A stretch of DNA of 64,000 bases from Hydractinia symbiolongicarpus (lineage: Eukaryota; Cnidaria; Hydrozoa; Anthoathecata; Hydractiniidae): positions 19,840,001 through 19,904,000 of the forward strand of contig NC_079876.1 of NCBI RefSeq assembly GCF_029227915.1, given 5' to 3'. The notes below the pieces were generated by a model. The model searched no databases. It was not told the DNA's origin and worked only from the letters and a program-made list of their open reading frames with translations. The translations under genes and the position numbers were made by a program. Shown piece after piece: positions 10,624 to 20,143 of the stretch; position 1 is the stretch's first letter, and every line of letters begins with the position of its first letter.

Positions 10624-12792
10624 TTAACACCTAGGAGCATAACATTCAACAAGGTCATATATTTTTTTTGAATACGTTTCATCGCAAATACCAAATTTAT
10701 CAAACATATCGTCCAAGGTATTTATATATTGTAACTGTTGTAAGATGTCTTCAATACATTTTGAATTATATTCTTGTTGCGGTAAGACATGGAATAACGC
10801 TAATTCAGATTGGATTTTTACTTCAAATAGTTCTTTTCGTAACTTTTCGAAATTAACACCATCCAGTGGTCTGAAAGTTTTTTTTTCAATGTGGTTTAAT
10901 TCTTTGTCTTCACAATGATTCTCATCTCCATTACAATTAGAACAACATGAAACTTGTGCTTGACAAGAAAATCCAAAATATGTGAGAATAGTTTTTCTCA
11001 AACAATTTGTTGTTGTGCAATATTCTTTCATTGCAGTTGACATAATTTTATTATTTTCACTTATATCAGAGTTATTGTAATATATTATTGCAGAAGAGGA
11101 ATTTCCATTTCTACCAGCTCTACCAAACTCTTGTAAATACGATTCTAATGTAGCTGGTGGTGTGATATGTATGACTTTTGTAACATGTGGTATATTTACA
11201 CCCATACCAAGTGCAGCTGTGGCAAAAATTACTCGAATGTTTGAATTTTCTTTCCTAATTTCTTCAATTATGTCATATTTCATTAGTTTCGTAGTGGGTG
11301 CATGAAATTGTGCAAATAATCTGTTGGCCGGAACACAATTTTCACCAACAAACGGATCTTTAATTTTCGAATTGAACAACTTAAATGCATATCCACAGTA
11401 CTTTAACTTCATATATATAATAGTCATTGGAAATTTTTCTCTAAGTCTGTTGAGTCCTTTGGTCATTGGCAAAAGAATTTCATCATAACTGGCTTTGCTA
11501 TAGTTATTTGGCATTCTTTTTCGTACAGTTAGTTTTATATTTGGACGATTTGGACTGCTCCGGACAATTTTGCACGAGGAAATAGATAAACTGTCAGTAA
11601 TTTTTTCAACCATTGCTAGTGGTGCTGTTGCTGTTAGGGCTAACGTAACTGCTGTTGGGAACAATGCTTTAAGTGTAGCTAAATCGCCAAAGCTTTTACG
11701 GAAATCTTCGCCCCTATAAAGAGAAAAATGTGTTTGTTAACTTATATATTATATATATATTTATATATATATTTATCACGTCATTATTTTTAACTTGTTT
11801 TTTTATAGATTTTTTATAGCTTTATTTTTTACCTAGTTTTTTACTTTTTAGATATATTATATCTATTGTATATCTTGAAGGAATAAATTTTTAGAGGAAA
11901 AAAAAATTGGTGGAATATAATTGTGTGAATAAAAATTAAAATGGAATTTGGCAGATAATTTTTTTGTCAAATCCGCCAAATTTTCTTTCTGTCAAAATTT
12001 CTTCCATTTAAGGTATAACACATACATTTTTAAAATAAATTTTATTTATATGTAACAACATATTTGTATCCACAGTTATATATTCTGTTTATGAAAAGTG
12101 AAAAATATTTATCGCTTGTAGCTGTATATTTATGAGCTGCGTTTTTTTATTTTGATACATATTTGTATCCACAGTTTTATTCTGTTTATGAAAAGTGAAA
12201 AATATTTATAGCTTGTGTATATTTATGAGCTGCGTTTTTTTATTATGATGTGTAAGAACTTACCATAACTCAACACAGTGTGCTTCATCGATTACACAGG
12301 CAGCTACATTTTGGCGGAATATAGGACTTTTAGCAATCTCATGCCTTCTGCACTCAAAATCGACTCTGGATGAGAAAACAATATCTTGATCTTCCCCAAT
12401 TTCACATTTTCTGTTATTTGGATTTTGTGAGTGATATCTTTGCTAAATAAGCTGATAATTTCACTAGTTTCCTCTCTTTCTGTATTTAAAACGCCAGCTG
12501 GAACACATTGAGCTTCCATTGTTTTTATTTGATCTTCAATAATTGACGTCAATGGAGTCACGACGATTACAATGTTTTGAGAACATTTTCTTGGTAGAAA
12601 ATCAGGCAACAGTTGGTATATCAAAGACTTCCCATATCCAGTTGGAAGAACAGCCAGTACGTCGTGGCCATTAAGCAAGCTTTCCCAACAGGCAACTTGC
12701 TTAGGTTTTAAGAAAAAGCCAGCCACATTATTACATTCAAGTGAAGTTTGAATACGACTAAATAAATTCACCACTTTGTCCATTTTCTGCAT
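10624..12792 (-). pseudogene. RecQ-type DNA helicase of the transposon; one frameshift
   Basis: Exon 1 (12792 down to 12264) begins MQKMDKVVNLF and has Walker A LPTGYGKSLIYQ, motif Ia-like VVTPLTSIIEDQ and the DEAH box (VIDEAHCVELW). The donor gtaagt follows at 12263. Exon 2 starts at 11713 (acceptor tatag) in matching phase (W/GEDFR) and gives ALTATAP (motif III), FATAALGMGVNIP, the motif VI QEFGRAGRNG and a RecQ-type zinc region (YFGFSCQAQVSCCSNC). A one-base deletion around 12343-12345 separates the start from the DEAH segment, so the long frame from the ATG stops at 12304. Otherwise all helicase motifs are intact. RecQ enzymes unwind DNA 3' to 5'; here the role is presumably in transposition. 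It is convergent with the DUF6589 gene. Confidence 0.85.
12057..12244. repeat. Tandem duplication of about 95 bp in the helicase intron
   Basis: Two copies of a block running from catatttgtatccacagtt through gaaaagtgaaaaatattta to gagctgcgtttttttatt lie side by side in the intron, with small length differences. Confidence 0.85.
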
Positions 12793-12949
12793 TTGGCGTA
12801 CTAAAATTGTAACTCGCCGAGATTAAAACATTTAATAAGTATTTTTGATGATGGTCTCGACTGCCTGTGTATATTTTTACCGTGTGCGTTGGAAGAGCGA
12901 GCAAAATAATTATTTTCAAAATACCCACCATACGTGGGTATTTTGTCGG

Positions 12950-13027
12950 CACGTGACCAGCCAGGGCCAGGGCCTTGTTCAGGCCGTCCAAATATAAAAA
13001 GCCTAACAAGCCCTGGGGACGAGGTCG
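12950..13027 (-). repeat. Right terminal inverted repeat of helicase transposon
   Basis: This is the inverted copy of 6433-6510. It is followed directly by the 9-bp target duplication ctcacagtc at 13028-13036. Confidence 0.92.
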
Positions 13028-14416
13028 CTCACAGTCAAATTTTTCTCGTTCACTGATGTGCATTCCTTGAACTACAGATTCTAATTTTATCACATCATCA
13101 ATATTACAGTGTCCTAATATTCTGTGCCATGTTCTCAAATCTTCTATGCGTTTTTGGCTCACATTATTTTTGTACAGAAAGTATAGTCGTTGGCGTTGTT
13201 CGATTGGAAAGATTGTTCCATCTGGGGCAATGAGATTAGCATGATCATTGGAGAAGTTGACAACAGCACCTTTACGGGTTGCGGCTTGAACAGAAAAAAT
13301 ATTTTGAGGGTAAGTTGGTACATACAGTGCGTTTTCAAGGTTAACTTTAACTAGTTCTCCACTTTCTGTATGTAAGTATGTGACATACGTTCCTCTTTTC
13401 AAGGCAACATTGTTTGATTTGCTCCCATCTGCCAATTCTATATAATGTTCAGCTGGTTTGAAGTTGTTATCAATTTCAATCATATTTTCTTCAGAATTCA
13501 CTATATGGGTTGTTGCTCCACAGTCCACGAGTAGTGTCTCACTACCATTAATTTTTATACTAAAGTCATCATTAATCTTGAATGCAAAAGAATGACTCTG
13601 ATTATTATCACTCATCGACTTGGCCTGGTCACGGTTTTGTTTTCGGCAGTTACGGTTCGAGTGCGATGAGGATCTACAAACGGTACACCATTGTCGCCGA
13701 CATTCATTCGCTTTATGTCCAGCAACTCCACAACTGTAACAAATGAGTTGTTTAGATAAATATTCATTTCGTGCTTTCATAATAGCTTCATTTTTATTAG
13801 CTTCTGGTTTTGTAGATCGGGCAGTTTCAGTTTCATCAAAATTTCTCAGAGCTTGCTTGAATTTGTGAAATGTGTCTACAGTTTCGGATTGTGTTATAAT
13901 AGCAACAAAAGCTTTGTACTGATCGGGGAGTCCCTTGAGTACCATTGCAATTAACAAAGCATCACTGACATTCTCACCAGCTGTTTTCAATGTGGCTGCA
14001 GCTTTTTCTGCCCTCATCATATAATCAGTTACTGATTCATTGTCACTTTTCAACAATGTTGTAAGTTGGTTGTATAGGGTAATTATTCTCGGTTTGCTAC
14101 TTCCTGAATAAAATTCTCTTAGTATTTTGAACGCCTTTCTTCCATCATCTTTTGCTTCACGTATGACCATTGACAAAGAACGTTCATCTAAAAATTGTAT
14201 AAGTTCAGCAAATGCAAGTTCATTTTTATCTGGATCAATTTCGATACAACTAGTTCCAACTAAAGTGTCTTTAAGTCCCTTGACTCTTATGTAACCTAAA
14301 ATCTTTGTTTCCCATATCCCAAATTTTCGTTCATCCCCATCAAAAATCAAGTTCTGCCACTGGTTTCTTGGTGGACTGGGCCCATAACCTGTGAACATTT
14401 CAGCCATTTCAGCCAC
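13028..14416 (-). pseudogene. gag: Copia gag, protease and start of integrase
   Basis: The frame from the ATG at 14416 begins MAEMAEMFTGYG. Its first codons lie in the LTR and the next ones overlap the primer site, so the LTR itself would supply the start codon. It contains a UBN2/gag-like region (FDGDERKFGIWETKILGY), the zinc knuckle CYSCGVAGHKANEC, the protease motif VDCGATTHIV and the GAG-pre-integrase motif TWHRILGHCNIDDV. At about 13028 the Copia frame is cut by the inner transposon, after which about 90 foreign codons follow. Gag packages the RNA, the protease matures it, and integrase would insert the cDNA. This segment looks uninterrupted in itself; the element is broken downstream. 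Confidence 0.92.
14372..14389 (-). other. Copia primer binding site (initiator tRNA-Met internal type)
   Basis: On the minus strand, GGTTATGGGCCCAGTCCA lies directly after the 5' LTR. Copia-family elements are known to prime from an internal fragment of initiator tRNA-Met spanning the CAU anticodon, and this sequence fits that pattern instead of a tRNA 3' end. Confidence 0.8.
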
Positions 14417-14589
14417 TTGGGGGTAATAAAATAAACAAATACGAAAATGGTTTTTCTTCTATATAAAATCAACAAACACGTGTTTCTTCTTTTACACTTT
14501 TAACTCTACCATCTTTAGTCCTAATGCCGTTCTAGTTAAACGGCACCGAGAGTCTAGCAAACAAAAACAAATATGGCGGCAATCTAACA
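14390..14589 (-). repeat. Copia 5' LTR
   Basis: This is the 200-bp copy matching 4844-5043. The target duplication aaaag follows at 14590-14594. On the minus strand it would carry the element's promoter and, unusually, the gag start codon. Confidence 0.93.
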
Positions 14590-14594
14590 AAAAG

Positions 14595-15114
14595 TACTTT
14601 CACTTTCAACCATAATATAAAATAAAGATCGCTAAAAATCATAACTACCTTGGTTTGCACAAAGTACGTCTTAGGCCTTTGCTAGCTAGCTAGCTATAGA
14701 TGACTGAAAACTTTAAAATAAATAAATCTTTAAAATTTGTATGTAGCCAAAAAAAGCGAAGGCAACACTGCAATCAAATTTTCTCGAAGTAAAAACTCCA
14801 AACACTTTAGCTAGCTAACTTGTTTCTGATTAAAAATAAAACATAAACTATTGCAATAGAGTGTTCTCGGCGGTCCGCATGCAATTCTTAACAAAATGAC
14901 CAAATTTTGAATAAATAAAAAATCAGCACGAATCGTGCTGTTTTTAACCAGCCTGACCCAGGGTCATTTCTTCGCGCCGTTTAGGATATCAAAAAAGCGA
15001 AAAATTGCCCTGGGAACGAGGTTGGCTACGCACGCATTTGTTTAAGGCCCCTAAAGCGCATCTGGCCAAGCCCACGGTGCGTGCGTCCAAAAAAAATTTT
15101 AAAAAAATGGAGCC
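14595..15114. other. Right arm of outer element with an embedded related fragment
   Basis: No gene is seen. The part 14951-15025 (gcctgacccagggtcatttc ... gaacgaggttg) is a shorter relative of the 15115-15314 end sequence in the same orientation. So a second terminal fragment of the same repeat family lies here. Confidence 0.5.
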
Positions 15115-15314
15115 ATGACTGCACATAAACTTAGACGCCATTATTGTTTTTCTGTTATTATTCAATTTTTTACGCATAAATTAATTTATCTTCATAATTA
15201 ACGGAAACTTGAGAAACCAATCAGATAGCAGAACTGAATAGTGTGGCCCAGGGTCATTTCTTCTCGCCGTCCGAGATTGTCAGAAGGAGAAAAATGGGCC
15301 TGGAGACGAGGTTG
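15115..15314 (-). repeat. Right inverted end of the outer DNA element
   Basis: Inverted copy of 3336-3535, ending in gacgaggttg. See the left-end entry for the missing target duplication. Confidence 0.6.
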
Positions 15315-15631
15315 GTGCGTAGCGTGTAGTAAGAAAAGCAGAAAAAAAAAGGAATTGGAATATTTTACAATAAAGTTAATTTTTTCTTCTTATAATAATA
15401 AGACGAATCTCTTTTCACCACACTCCCATACGTTTATATATATAAAAAAACAAAGTATTTTGTGTTATCTTTTGTTTTAAAAAGTTTAACTAGATAGTTG
15501 GTAGATCATTTTATTTTATTTTTATTTATATTCAGTTAAGCAACAAAATGATGATGATCTAAAAAACATTTAAAAATATTAAAAATAGTGTAAGGTCCCT
15601 AGAAATAACTAGAAATAACAGATAAATGTCA
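15315..15631. other. No gene recognised
   Basis: AT-rich spacer between the outer repeat end and the stop codon of the Ulp1-PHD gene. Nothing else was seen. Confidence 0.5.
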
Positions 15632-17150
15632 TCAGCAACGGGAGTTGACTGCCAAATCGGCTTGTTCCGCCGTAAACGAAGCGCATTTCCAATGATACCA
15701 TTGCGGACATCGTGTACATTGCACCCAGTCAATTTCGTTGTCTTTGGGTTTTTTTAGACATGCCTGAAATCAAGAAAAAGAATCATAAAAGTTCGAACTC
15801 ATTACGACAATTGATTGCTTGTGTACTCATAAAAATGAATATAAGTACACTTACCCGACACATTGAATGTTCTTTCTGAATATTCTTCCATGTACGTGCA
15901 GATGGAATATATACAATTTCCGACATCCGACAATCGTCTTATATATATATCGTCTTATATATATATGGATTCTAAAGCCCAATGGATCGCAATTGTCAGT
16001 TAGCTTGCCACCTTAACGAAAGTCATAAAATTTTATTAACAAAACTTTCGAAGGAATTTAAATTATACGTCTTCATTTCTTAATTTGGCTTAGACAAGTC
16101 AGTACTAAATAATATTTTTGACATAAACATCCTATAAATGAAACACCTGACATTATCTTTGACGCGTAGAAGCAATAGTATACACCACAGCTGCGTGCAT
16201 CTTTCTGCATCACATGTTCTTCTGTTTTGATCGATATGTTGGCTAAGTTTTTCCAAAATTTCTTTTGGAGAATTTTCATTGCCACTGTAACCGCATCGCT
16301 ATGGGATTTTAGATTAGGATTGTAGTCGGTTCTCATGGGGTCGAGTACAATGATTGATCCACTTTTCACATCCACAACTGTCAAAATCCAATGTGTGCCG
16401 CCGTCGTTGTATGGTATAAGCATGTACTTAATATTGTCCAAGTCGATTTTTGAAAATAAGCCTCTGATGGACTTTATATTTTGCTTCAAGCAACCTTGTG
16501 AAAAATATTTTTAAAAGACTAGATCATTTTGTGACAGTGTCTATGAAGTAAAAAATTACATTTTAGAGACCTTACCTAATTCTTCTCTAGTTTCCCTTAT
16601 AATGGCTTTGTATAAAAGCTTCTCCACGATAACGTTCGAACTTGATTCTTCTACAAACAAGAAAACACTCATTGAAAAAAAGACTGGCGACACAACTTTC
16701 ATAAAGAAAATACAGTTTTTCTCACCTGTTTTTCTGTTTCCATAACTAATTCTTCCACAAACTAACTACAACAAATAGTTTAGCCAACAACAAGCACCCA
16801 GCACAAAGTAAATAAACGTTTTAAAAAATGGACTAGCTTCAAATATGTACTAACTCAATTTCCTTGATGATATGATTTTCCCGCGCGCACGTGGGGTTTG
16901 TTTTGATGTTTAAACTATGGCTTTGAATCCTTGATTCCATATTTGGTGTTCTAATAATAAACTTACAACGGAGTGTAACGATATCTTCATCTGAGAGGTT
17001 ATTTAAAAGATTGGGCAATGGTTGCCTTTCCGTTAATTCATGTACCCTTGTGTACTTTTTCCTGGTTCTTGCAGTGTGGTGTATGCATAAATTTAGCTCA
17101 GTAGCATGGCTTTTTATTTTGTTTGGATAGCTTGCTCTTATACTGACCAT
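15632..17150 (-). CDS. Ulp1-type (C48) cysteine protease with C-terminal PHD-like finger, six exons
   Basis: Exons on the minus strand: 17150-16851, 16765-16726, 16650-16576, 16494-16147, 15937-15855 and 15763-15632. Every junction is GT-AG and all phases match, giving 978 nt or 325 aa without a stop. The protease domain shows the expected triad context: His in GGTHWILTVVD, Asp in IIVLDPM, the oxyanion Gln and nucleophile Cys in MQKDARSCGVYY. The last two exons encode a finger: CRACL, then WVQCTRCPQWYHWKCASF and a final NSRC, which resembles a PHD finger with the last ligand missing. C48 proteases remove SUMO-like modifiers. Ulp1 and PHD domains are also carried by some animal DNA transposons (Ginger, KDZ), so this may be transposon-derived. 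The first exon has no recognisable domain. Confidence 0.75.
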
Positions 17151-17225
17151 TGCGTGTTAATTAAAATTCGCTTTTCCTTTTTATGTGTTTCAAAAATGGG
17201 TTGTGGCTCATTCTGTTGTGTTGCT

Positions 17226-17412
17226 GCTCCTCAGTTGCGCAGTCAGTAGTGGATTATGTACATCAGTTTGCCCTGTTTATAAACAGGGCAAAAAATACAT
17301 AATCAGGGCAGCATAATCAGGATGCCGGTTTATGTATGACAGTTAAAAAATGTTATTCGAGACTTATGAAACAAACATAATCGGGGCCGACTGGCTCTTA
17401 TATCGTTCGTGA
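17226..17412 (+). repeat. Left inverted end of the repeat that hosts the Maverick
   Basis: Includes the hairpin tgccctgtttataaacaggg and the blocks aaaatacataatcagggcag and aaacataatcggggccgac. The same blocks recur inverted at about 34075-34345, outside the other Maverick end. The Maverick thus appears inserted into a short pre-existing inverted-repeat element. Confidence 0.65.
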
Positions 17413-17427
17413 CAAGCGAATAGCCCT

Positions 17428-17682
17428 GGAGAGATAGGAAAAGGCGGATGTTAGGACAGACCCCCTTAGCAGTTTACCATTCCACGTCAAATTATGGATC
17501 ATCTACGTCAAATCAACGATAGAAGAGTCTATAAAATCCGTTAGCACCTACGAATGTCCGGATCCGCCCCAACCCCCCAACCCCCGCCGTGTCCCCTCCC
17601 TCCCTCCCCTCCCCATGGGTCCCTACCCACCCTCATCTGTCGTGCCTTATAATTTATAATGTTATGTGTTATGTGTGTCTAT
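17428..17682 (+). repeat. Maverick left terminal inverted repeat
   Basis: About 255 bp, matching 33585-33832 inverted. It includes a C-rich run at about 17565-17615 (G-rich on the other strand) and differs by a 7-bp extra acacata-type unit at the inner edge. Confidence 0.93.
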
Positions 17683-17705
17683 CTTTACCAGAAACAAGTA
17701 AAGAT
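17681..17705. terminator. Hairpin 3' of the 116-aa gene
   Basis: atctttac and gtaaagat form an 8-bp stem around a loop containing agaaaca. It lies 20 bp beyond the stop of the minus-strand 116-aa gene. The same loop recurs at 26678-26702. Confidence 0.6.
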
Positions 17706-17724
17706 GATTGCAACATTGCAAGGT

Positions 17725-18060
17725 TTAGCGCCACATAATGTCATAACTGAAGAATTGATTTTGATGATTATTTTGAGATTGTTTGAGACCATTTGATCTG
17801 ACAAAAGCATCACCCTTGAAACTATAATCCTTTAATTCATCACAAAGTCTTGCGGGCAACCATGTCTTATATTTATTTCCCATTCTATCTTGAACCTCCG
17901 CATACATAGTTTTTTCAGAAAGAGCACCAGGTCTTGATATTTCCATCTCTTTCACATATTTAACAAGGTAAATATCGTTTTTAGGCAGCTCTCTCCACTT
18001 TATGATCGGAGTAACTTGTTCTATGTTTTGTTCAAATTCTTCAACTGTTGGAAAAGCCAT
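17725..18060 (-). CDS. Small Maverick protein, function unknown
   Basis: A 111-aa protein from the ATG at 18060 (MAFPTVEEFEQN); an in-frame ATG at 18075 would add five residues. It has a mixed beta pattern with IYLVKYVKEMEI and MGNKYKTWLPARLCDEL. I recall similar short proteins in other animal Mavericks, but no function is established to my knowledge; the size and strand pattern would be compatible with a small nucleic-acid-binding fold, which is only a guess. It is the outermost gene at the left end, facing the TIR, with a hairpin just after its stop. No TM segment. Confidence 0.65.
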   Translation of the reverse strand: MAFPTVEEFEQNIEQVTPIIKWRELPKNDIYLVKYVKEMEISRPGALSEKTMYAEVQDRMGNKYKTWLPARLCDELKDYSFKGDAFVRSNGLKQSQNNHQNQFFSYDIMWR

Positions 18061-18287
18061 TGTGTTTATATTCACGATTACATCTCTTTATACCACTTTA
18101 TAGATTCTATCGGAAAGCAGTTTTGTTATCTACCATCTGTCAATCAAACGCTTATAACAATAGGATTTTACATATTTTACATACCAGAAAGTTGTTTACA
18201 TAAGAAAAAAGTTAAAACGAAAGTAGCCGTTGCTAAGGATATTTGGTATGTAAGGAATGCATTGTTTCTCTATTGTTATTCCGGCTT

Positions 18288-18312
18288 GATTGACATTTAA
18301 TTGACGTCAATC
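18288..18312. terminator. Hairpin 3' of the 390-aa gene
   Basis: gattgac (18288-18294) pairs with gtcaatc (18306-18312), 7 bp perfect. It starts two bases beyond the minus-strand stop at 18314. The sequence differs from the two main hairpin types. Confidence 0.4.
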
Positions 18313-18313
18313 T

Positions 18314-19486
18314 TTATCTAAACAAATACCATATGAAATAACCCGTTGTCATAACAATCACAAGAGCGATCTTCTCATCTTCGTGTGTAGGAGGAGTATC
18401 TTTGTGGTAAGGTGCAGTAATGTGTTTATCTGTAGTAGTATCCACGTGGTGTACGGTGATGTGTTTATCAGGATGATCGGGTGTTACAGGCTTCTTTTTA
18501 GTTATCTTATGCGATTCGGTAACATTGACCTTTCGATTGATACCAATGGTAAGATCTTCACCCGATATCAAAATCTTGTTGTTGTAACCTACCACCCCTG
18601 TCTTAATTCTGAGATTCATGTCACTAGGTAACATATAAATACCTTGTCCAACCGAATAATCAACCTTACTTGAAGCGTAGTTTAACGTATCCTGATAACG
18701 TTTAATGTCCTCCTGAATATCAACCCTACGGTTAACAATGTCTTCAAGGTTATTCATAAAAACTCTTTGAGCGGTCAGAGCACTTGAATCATTACCAAGG
18801 ATGGAGGAGCGTGCCGAGGCCTGAGAACTAAGAACAAGATATGCATAGGCCCTGACACTGCTCGAGATCTTCACAAGGCCCGTTTTTGTAAATCCATCGG
18901 ATTTTTCCACAATCCACCGCGTCATGGAGTCGTTTGTGAAATAACTTAACCCCGGAGTCGGATATTCTTTACGTCTTTTTTGATATGAGCTGAAAAAGTT
19001 CTGACCCCTGTATTTCATGGGGTTGGGATCAACTCCATAATCGCCGCAGATTTTTAAAAACTCCTCATTTGAATAGGGATTGTCGTATCGATTGAAGCTA
19101 TCCTCAAAGGGTAGAGGTGTCTGTAGGCGCTTAATGATTCGTCTAATGTGATAATACACATGAAAACGATATATTGACCTGACCATAGATCTACCATCCT
19201 TCAGGTGTTCGGAACTTACCCCACAGGCACTTGAAGCACACCAAGTGGCGAAATTTAGCTGGGTTTGCCATAGTCTAAAAGGTTGATCATTCCAAATTCT
19301 CATACGTTGCGCGTTATGACTAAGTTCATAATTGGTAAAAATATTAGGAAAGGAAGCGGGGAAAGAGCCACTTTCAGACACAATAATGGCCTGTTTGTAC
19401 AGATCCCTAGCGCCCAATATTTGAAGATCCCGCCCTCCATTTGGCTTATATGCCGCATTCGGATTATATCTGAAAATATCATCCAT
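18314..19486 (-). CDS. Maverick structural-type protein with C-terminal membrane anchor
   Basis: A 390-aa protein starting MDDIFRYNPNAAYKPNGG. The N-terminal two thirds are rich in aromatic and basic residues (SSYQKRRKEYPTPGLSYF, SMVRSIYRFHVYYHIRR). A helical stretch near residues 245-275 precedes a Thr/His/Lys-rich linker with repeated KHIT motifs, and the last 17 residues (IALVIVMTTGYFIWYLF) form a hydrophobic segment. It is divergently transcribed from the candidate minor capsid gene across a 38-bp spacer, which places it with the virion genes. A virion-assembly or membrane-associated structural role is inference; I do not recognise the family. Confidence 0.7.
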   Translation of the reverse strand: MDDIFRYNPNAAYKPNGGRDLQILGARDLYKQAIIVSESGSFPASFPNIFTNYELSHNAQRMRIWNDQPFRLWQTQLNFATWCASSACGVSSEHLKDGRSMVRSIYRFHVYYHIRRIIKRLQTPLPFEDSFNRYDNPYSNEEFLKICGDYGVDPNPMKYRGQNFFSSYQKRRKEYPTPGLSYFTNDSMTRWIVEKSDGFTKTGLVKISSSVRAYAYLVLSSQASARSSILGNDSSALTAQRVFMNNLEDIVNRRVDIQEDIKRYQDTLNYASSKVDYSVGQGIYMLPSDMNLRIKTGVVGYNNKILISGEDLTIGINRKVNVTESHKITKKKPVTPDHPDKHITVHHVDTTTDKHITAPYHKDTPPTHEDEKIALVIVMTTGYFIWYLFR

Positions 19487-19524
19487 TCTTTGATTTAAAT
19501 ATATTCACAATCTCTAATATAATA
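19487..19524. promoter_or_regulatory. Divergent promoter region
   Basis: A 38-bp spacer between divergent start codons. It contains tttaaata and, immediately before the plus-strand ATG, ctaatataata. The same 11-mer sits before the plus-strand start of the other close divergent pair at 25414-25424. Confidence 0.5.
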
Positions 19525-20088
19525 ATGTATATCACAATAAAGGACGTAAATAGCGAGAAGAAAATCTATTTGTATCAACCGATAGACAACTCACATGGTA
19601 CAAAGGAGGTTGCGATCGTGGAGACGTTTTCGGATAATGTCACATATGTAGCTACAGCTCCAATAGATATACCCTTGGCTGATGGAGTTACCACGGTTAG
19701 GTTACAACAGGGTCAGCACTACACGGGTAGGGAGTTGAATTCAATCGTGAGAGGTGATGTAAAATCAACACAACTAGCTAGAAACTCTAAGTTGAGTAAA
19801 ATATTCAATATGGAGGGTGTAACGGAACTACATTTTAATCTTAATGAATTGGATAACTCGTTAAATCTTAAAGATGGTGAATATAGCAACAACCTGATGA
19901 CATATCATATATCCGAGTATGGTGGTGATTTTACATATATTGAACCGAAAAATCCGCAATATAAGAAACTAAAGAAAGGTTTACTTCAATCACTTACCAT
20001 GAGAGTCACAGGTCAGGATGGTAAGGTGCTATGGGGTGGTATGAAGACAACAGTTACCCTACACATAAGAGATACGGCGGACAGATGA
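19525..20088 (+). CDS. Candidate Maverick minor capsid (penton-like) protein
   Basis: A 187-aa, beta-rich protein: MYITIKDVNSEKKIYLY, then VAIVETFSDNVTYVATAP, ELHFNLNELDNSLNL, and a C-terminal strand GGMKTTVTLHIRDT. No signal peptide or membrane segment. It is directly upstream of the major capsid gene and in the same direction, the usual place of the minor capsid gene in Polintons, and its strand pattern suits a single jelly roll. The assignment rests on position and secondary-structure impression, not on an alignment. It is shorter than many Polinton minor capsid proteins, so another virion component is possible. Confidence 0.5.
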   Translation: MYITIKDVNSEKKIYLYQPIDNSHGTKEVAIVETFSDNVTYVATAPIDIPLADGVTTVRLQQGQHYTGRELNSIVRGDVKSTQLARNSKLSKIFNMEGVTELHFNLNELDNSLNLKDGEYSNNLMTYHISEYGGDFTYIEPKNPQYKKLKKGLLQSLTMRVTGQDGKVLWGGMKTTVTLHIRDTADR

Positions 20089-20143
20089 TAACGTAGCATT
20101 AACCGAATTAAAGTAAAATAAAATAAAAGTAATATGGAATAGC

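Larger units (their letters stand above)
6433..13027. mobile_element. DNA transposon with DUF6589-like protein and RecQ-like helicase, nested in Copia
   Basis: Exact ends are visible. A 78-bp TIR (6433-6510 and 12950-13027, one mismatch) begins caacctcgtccccagggc. It is flanked by the 9-bp direct repeat ctcacagtc (6424-6432 and 13028-13036), and removing the element restores Copia integrase coding sequence. Inside are a spliced plus-strand gene (7283-10274) of the DUF6589 kind and a spliced minus-strand RecQ-type helicase gene (10624-12792), arranged tail to tail. DUF6589 proteins and RecQ-type helicases are known from large animal and fungal DNA transposons; Academ-like (AcademH) or KDZ-type elements are the closest groups I can think of, but I cannot assign a superfamily. 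Each gene carries one visible lesion. Confidence 0.88.
4844..14589 (-). mobile_element. Copia-type LTR retrotransposon, interrupted and internally deleted
   Basis: Two LTRs (4844-5043 and 14390-14589) of 200 bp appear identical by eye, begin TGTGAAC and end TAACA on the plus strand, and are flanked by the 5-bp direct repeat aaaag (4839-4843 and 14590-14594). Genes read on the minus strand. The primer site (14372-14389) abuts the 5' LTR, and a purine run abuts the 3' LTR at 5044-5053. A 6.6-kb DNA transposon at 6433-13027 splits it. Without that insert, Copia is only about 3.1 kb, because much of the integrase core and the N-terminal reverse transcriptase is missing. It is therefore non-autonomous. 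Confidence 0.93.

Noticed and set aside
14989-15177. 62-codon frame and the similar one at 3253-3441
   Set aside because: Both are repeat-end sequence read by chance.
16073-16489. Maverick maturation protease
   Set aside because: It lies outside the Maverick TIRs, is Ulp1-like and not adenain-like, and belongs to a spliced six-exon gene.
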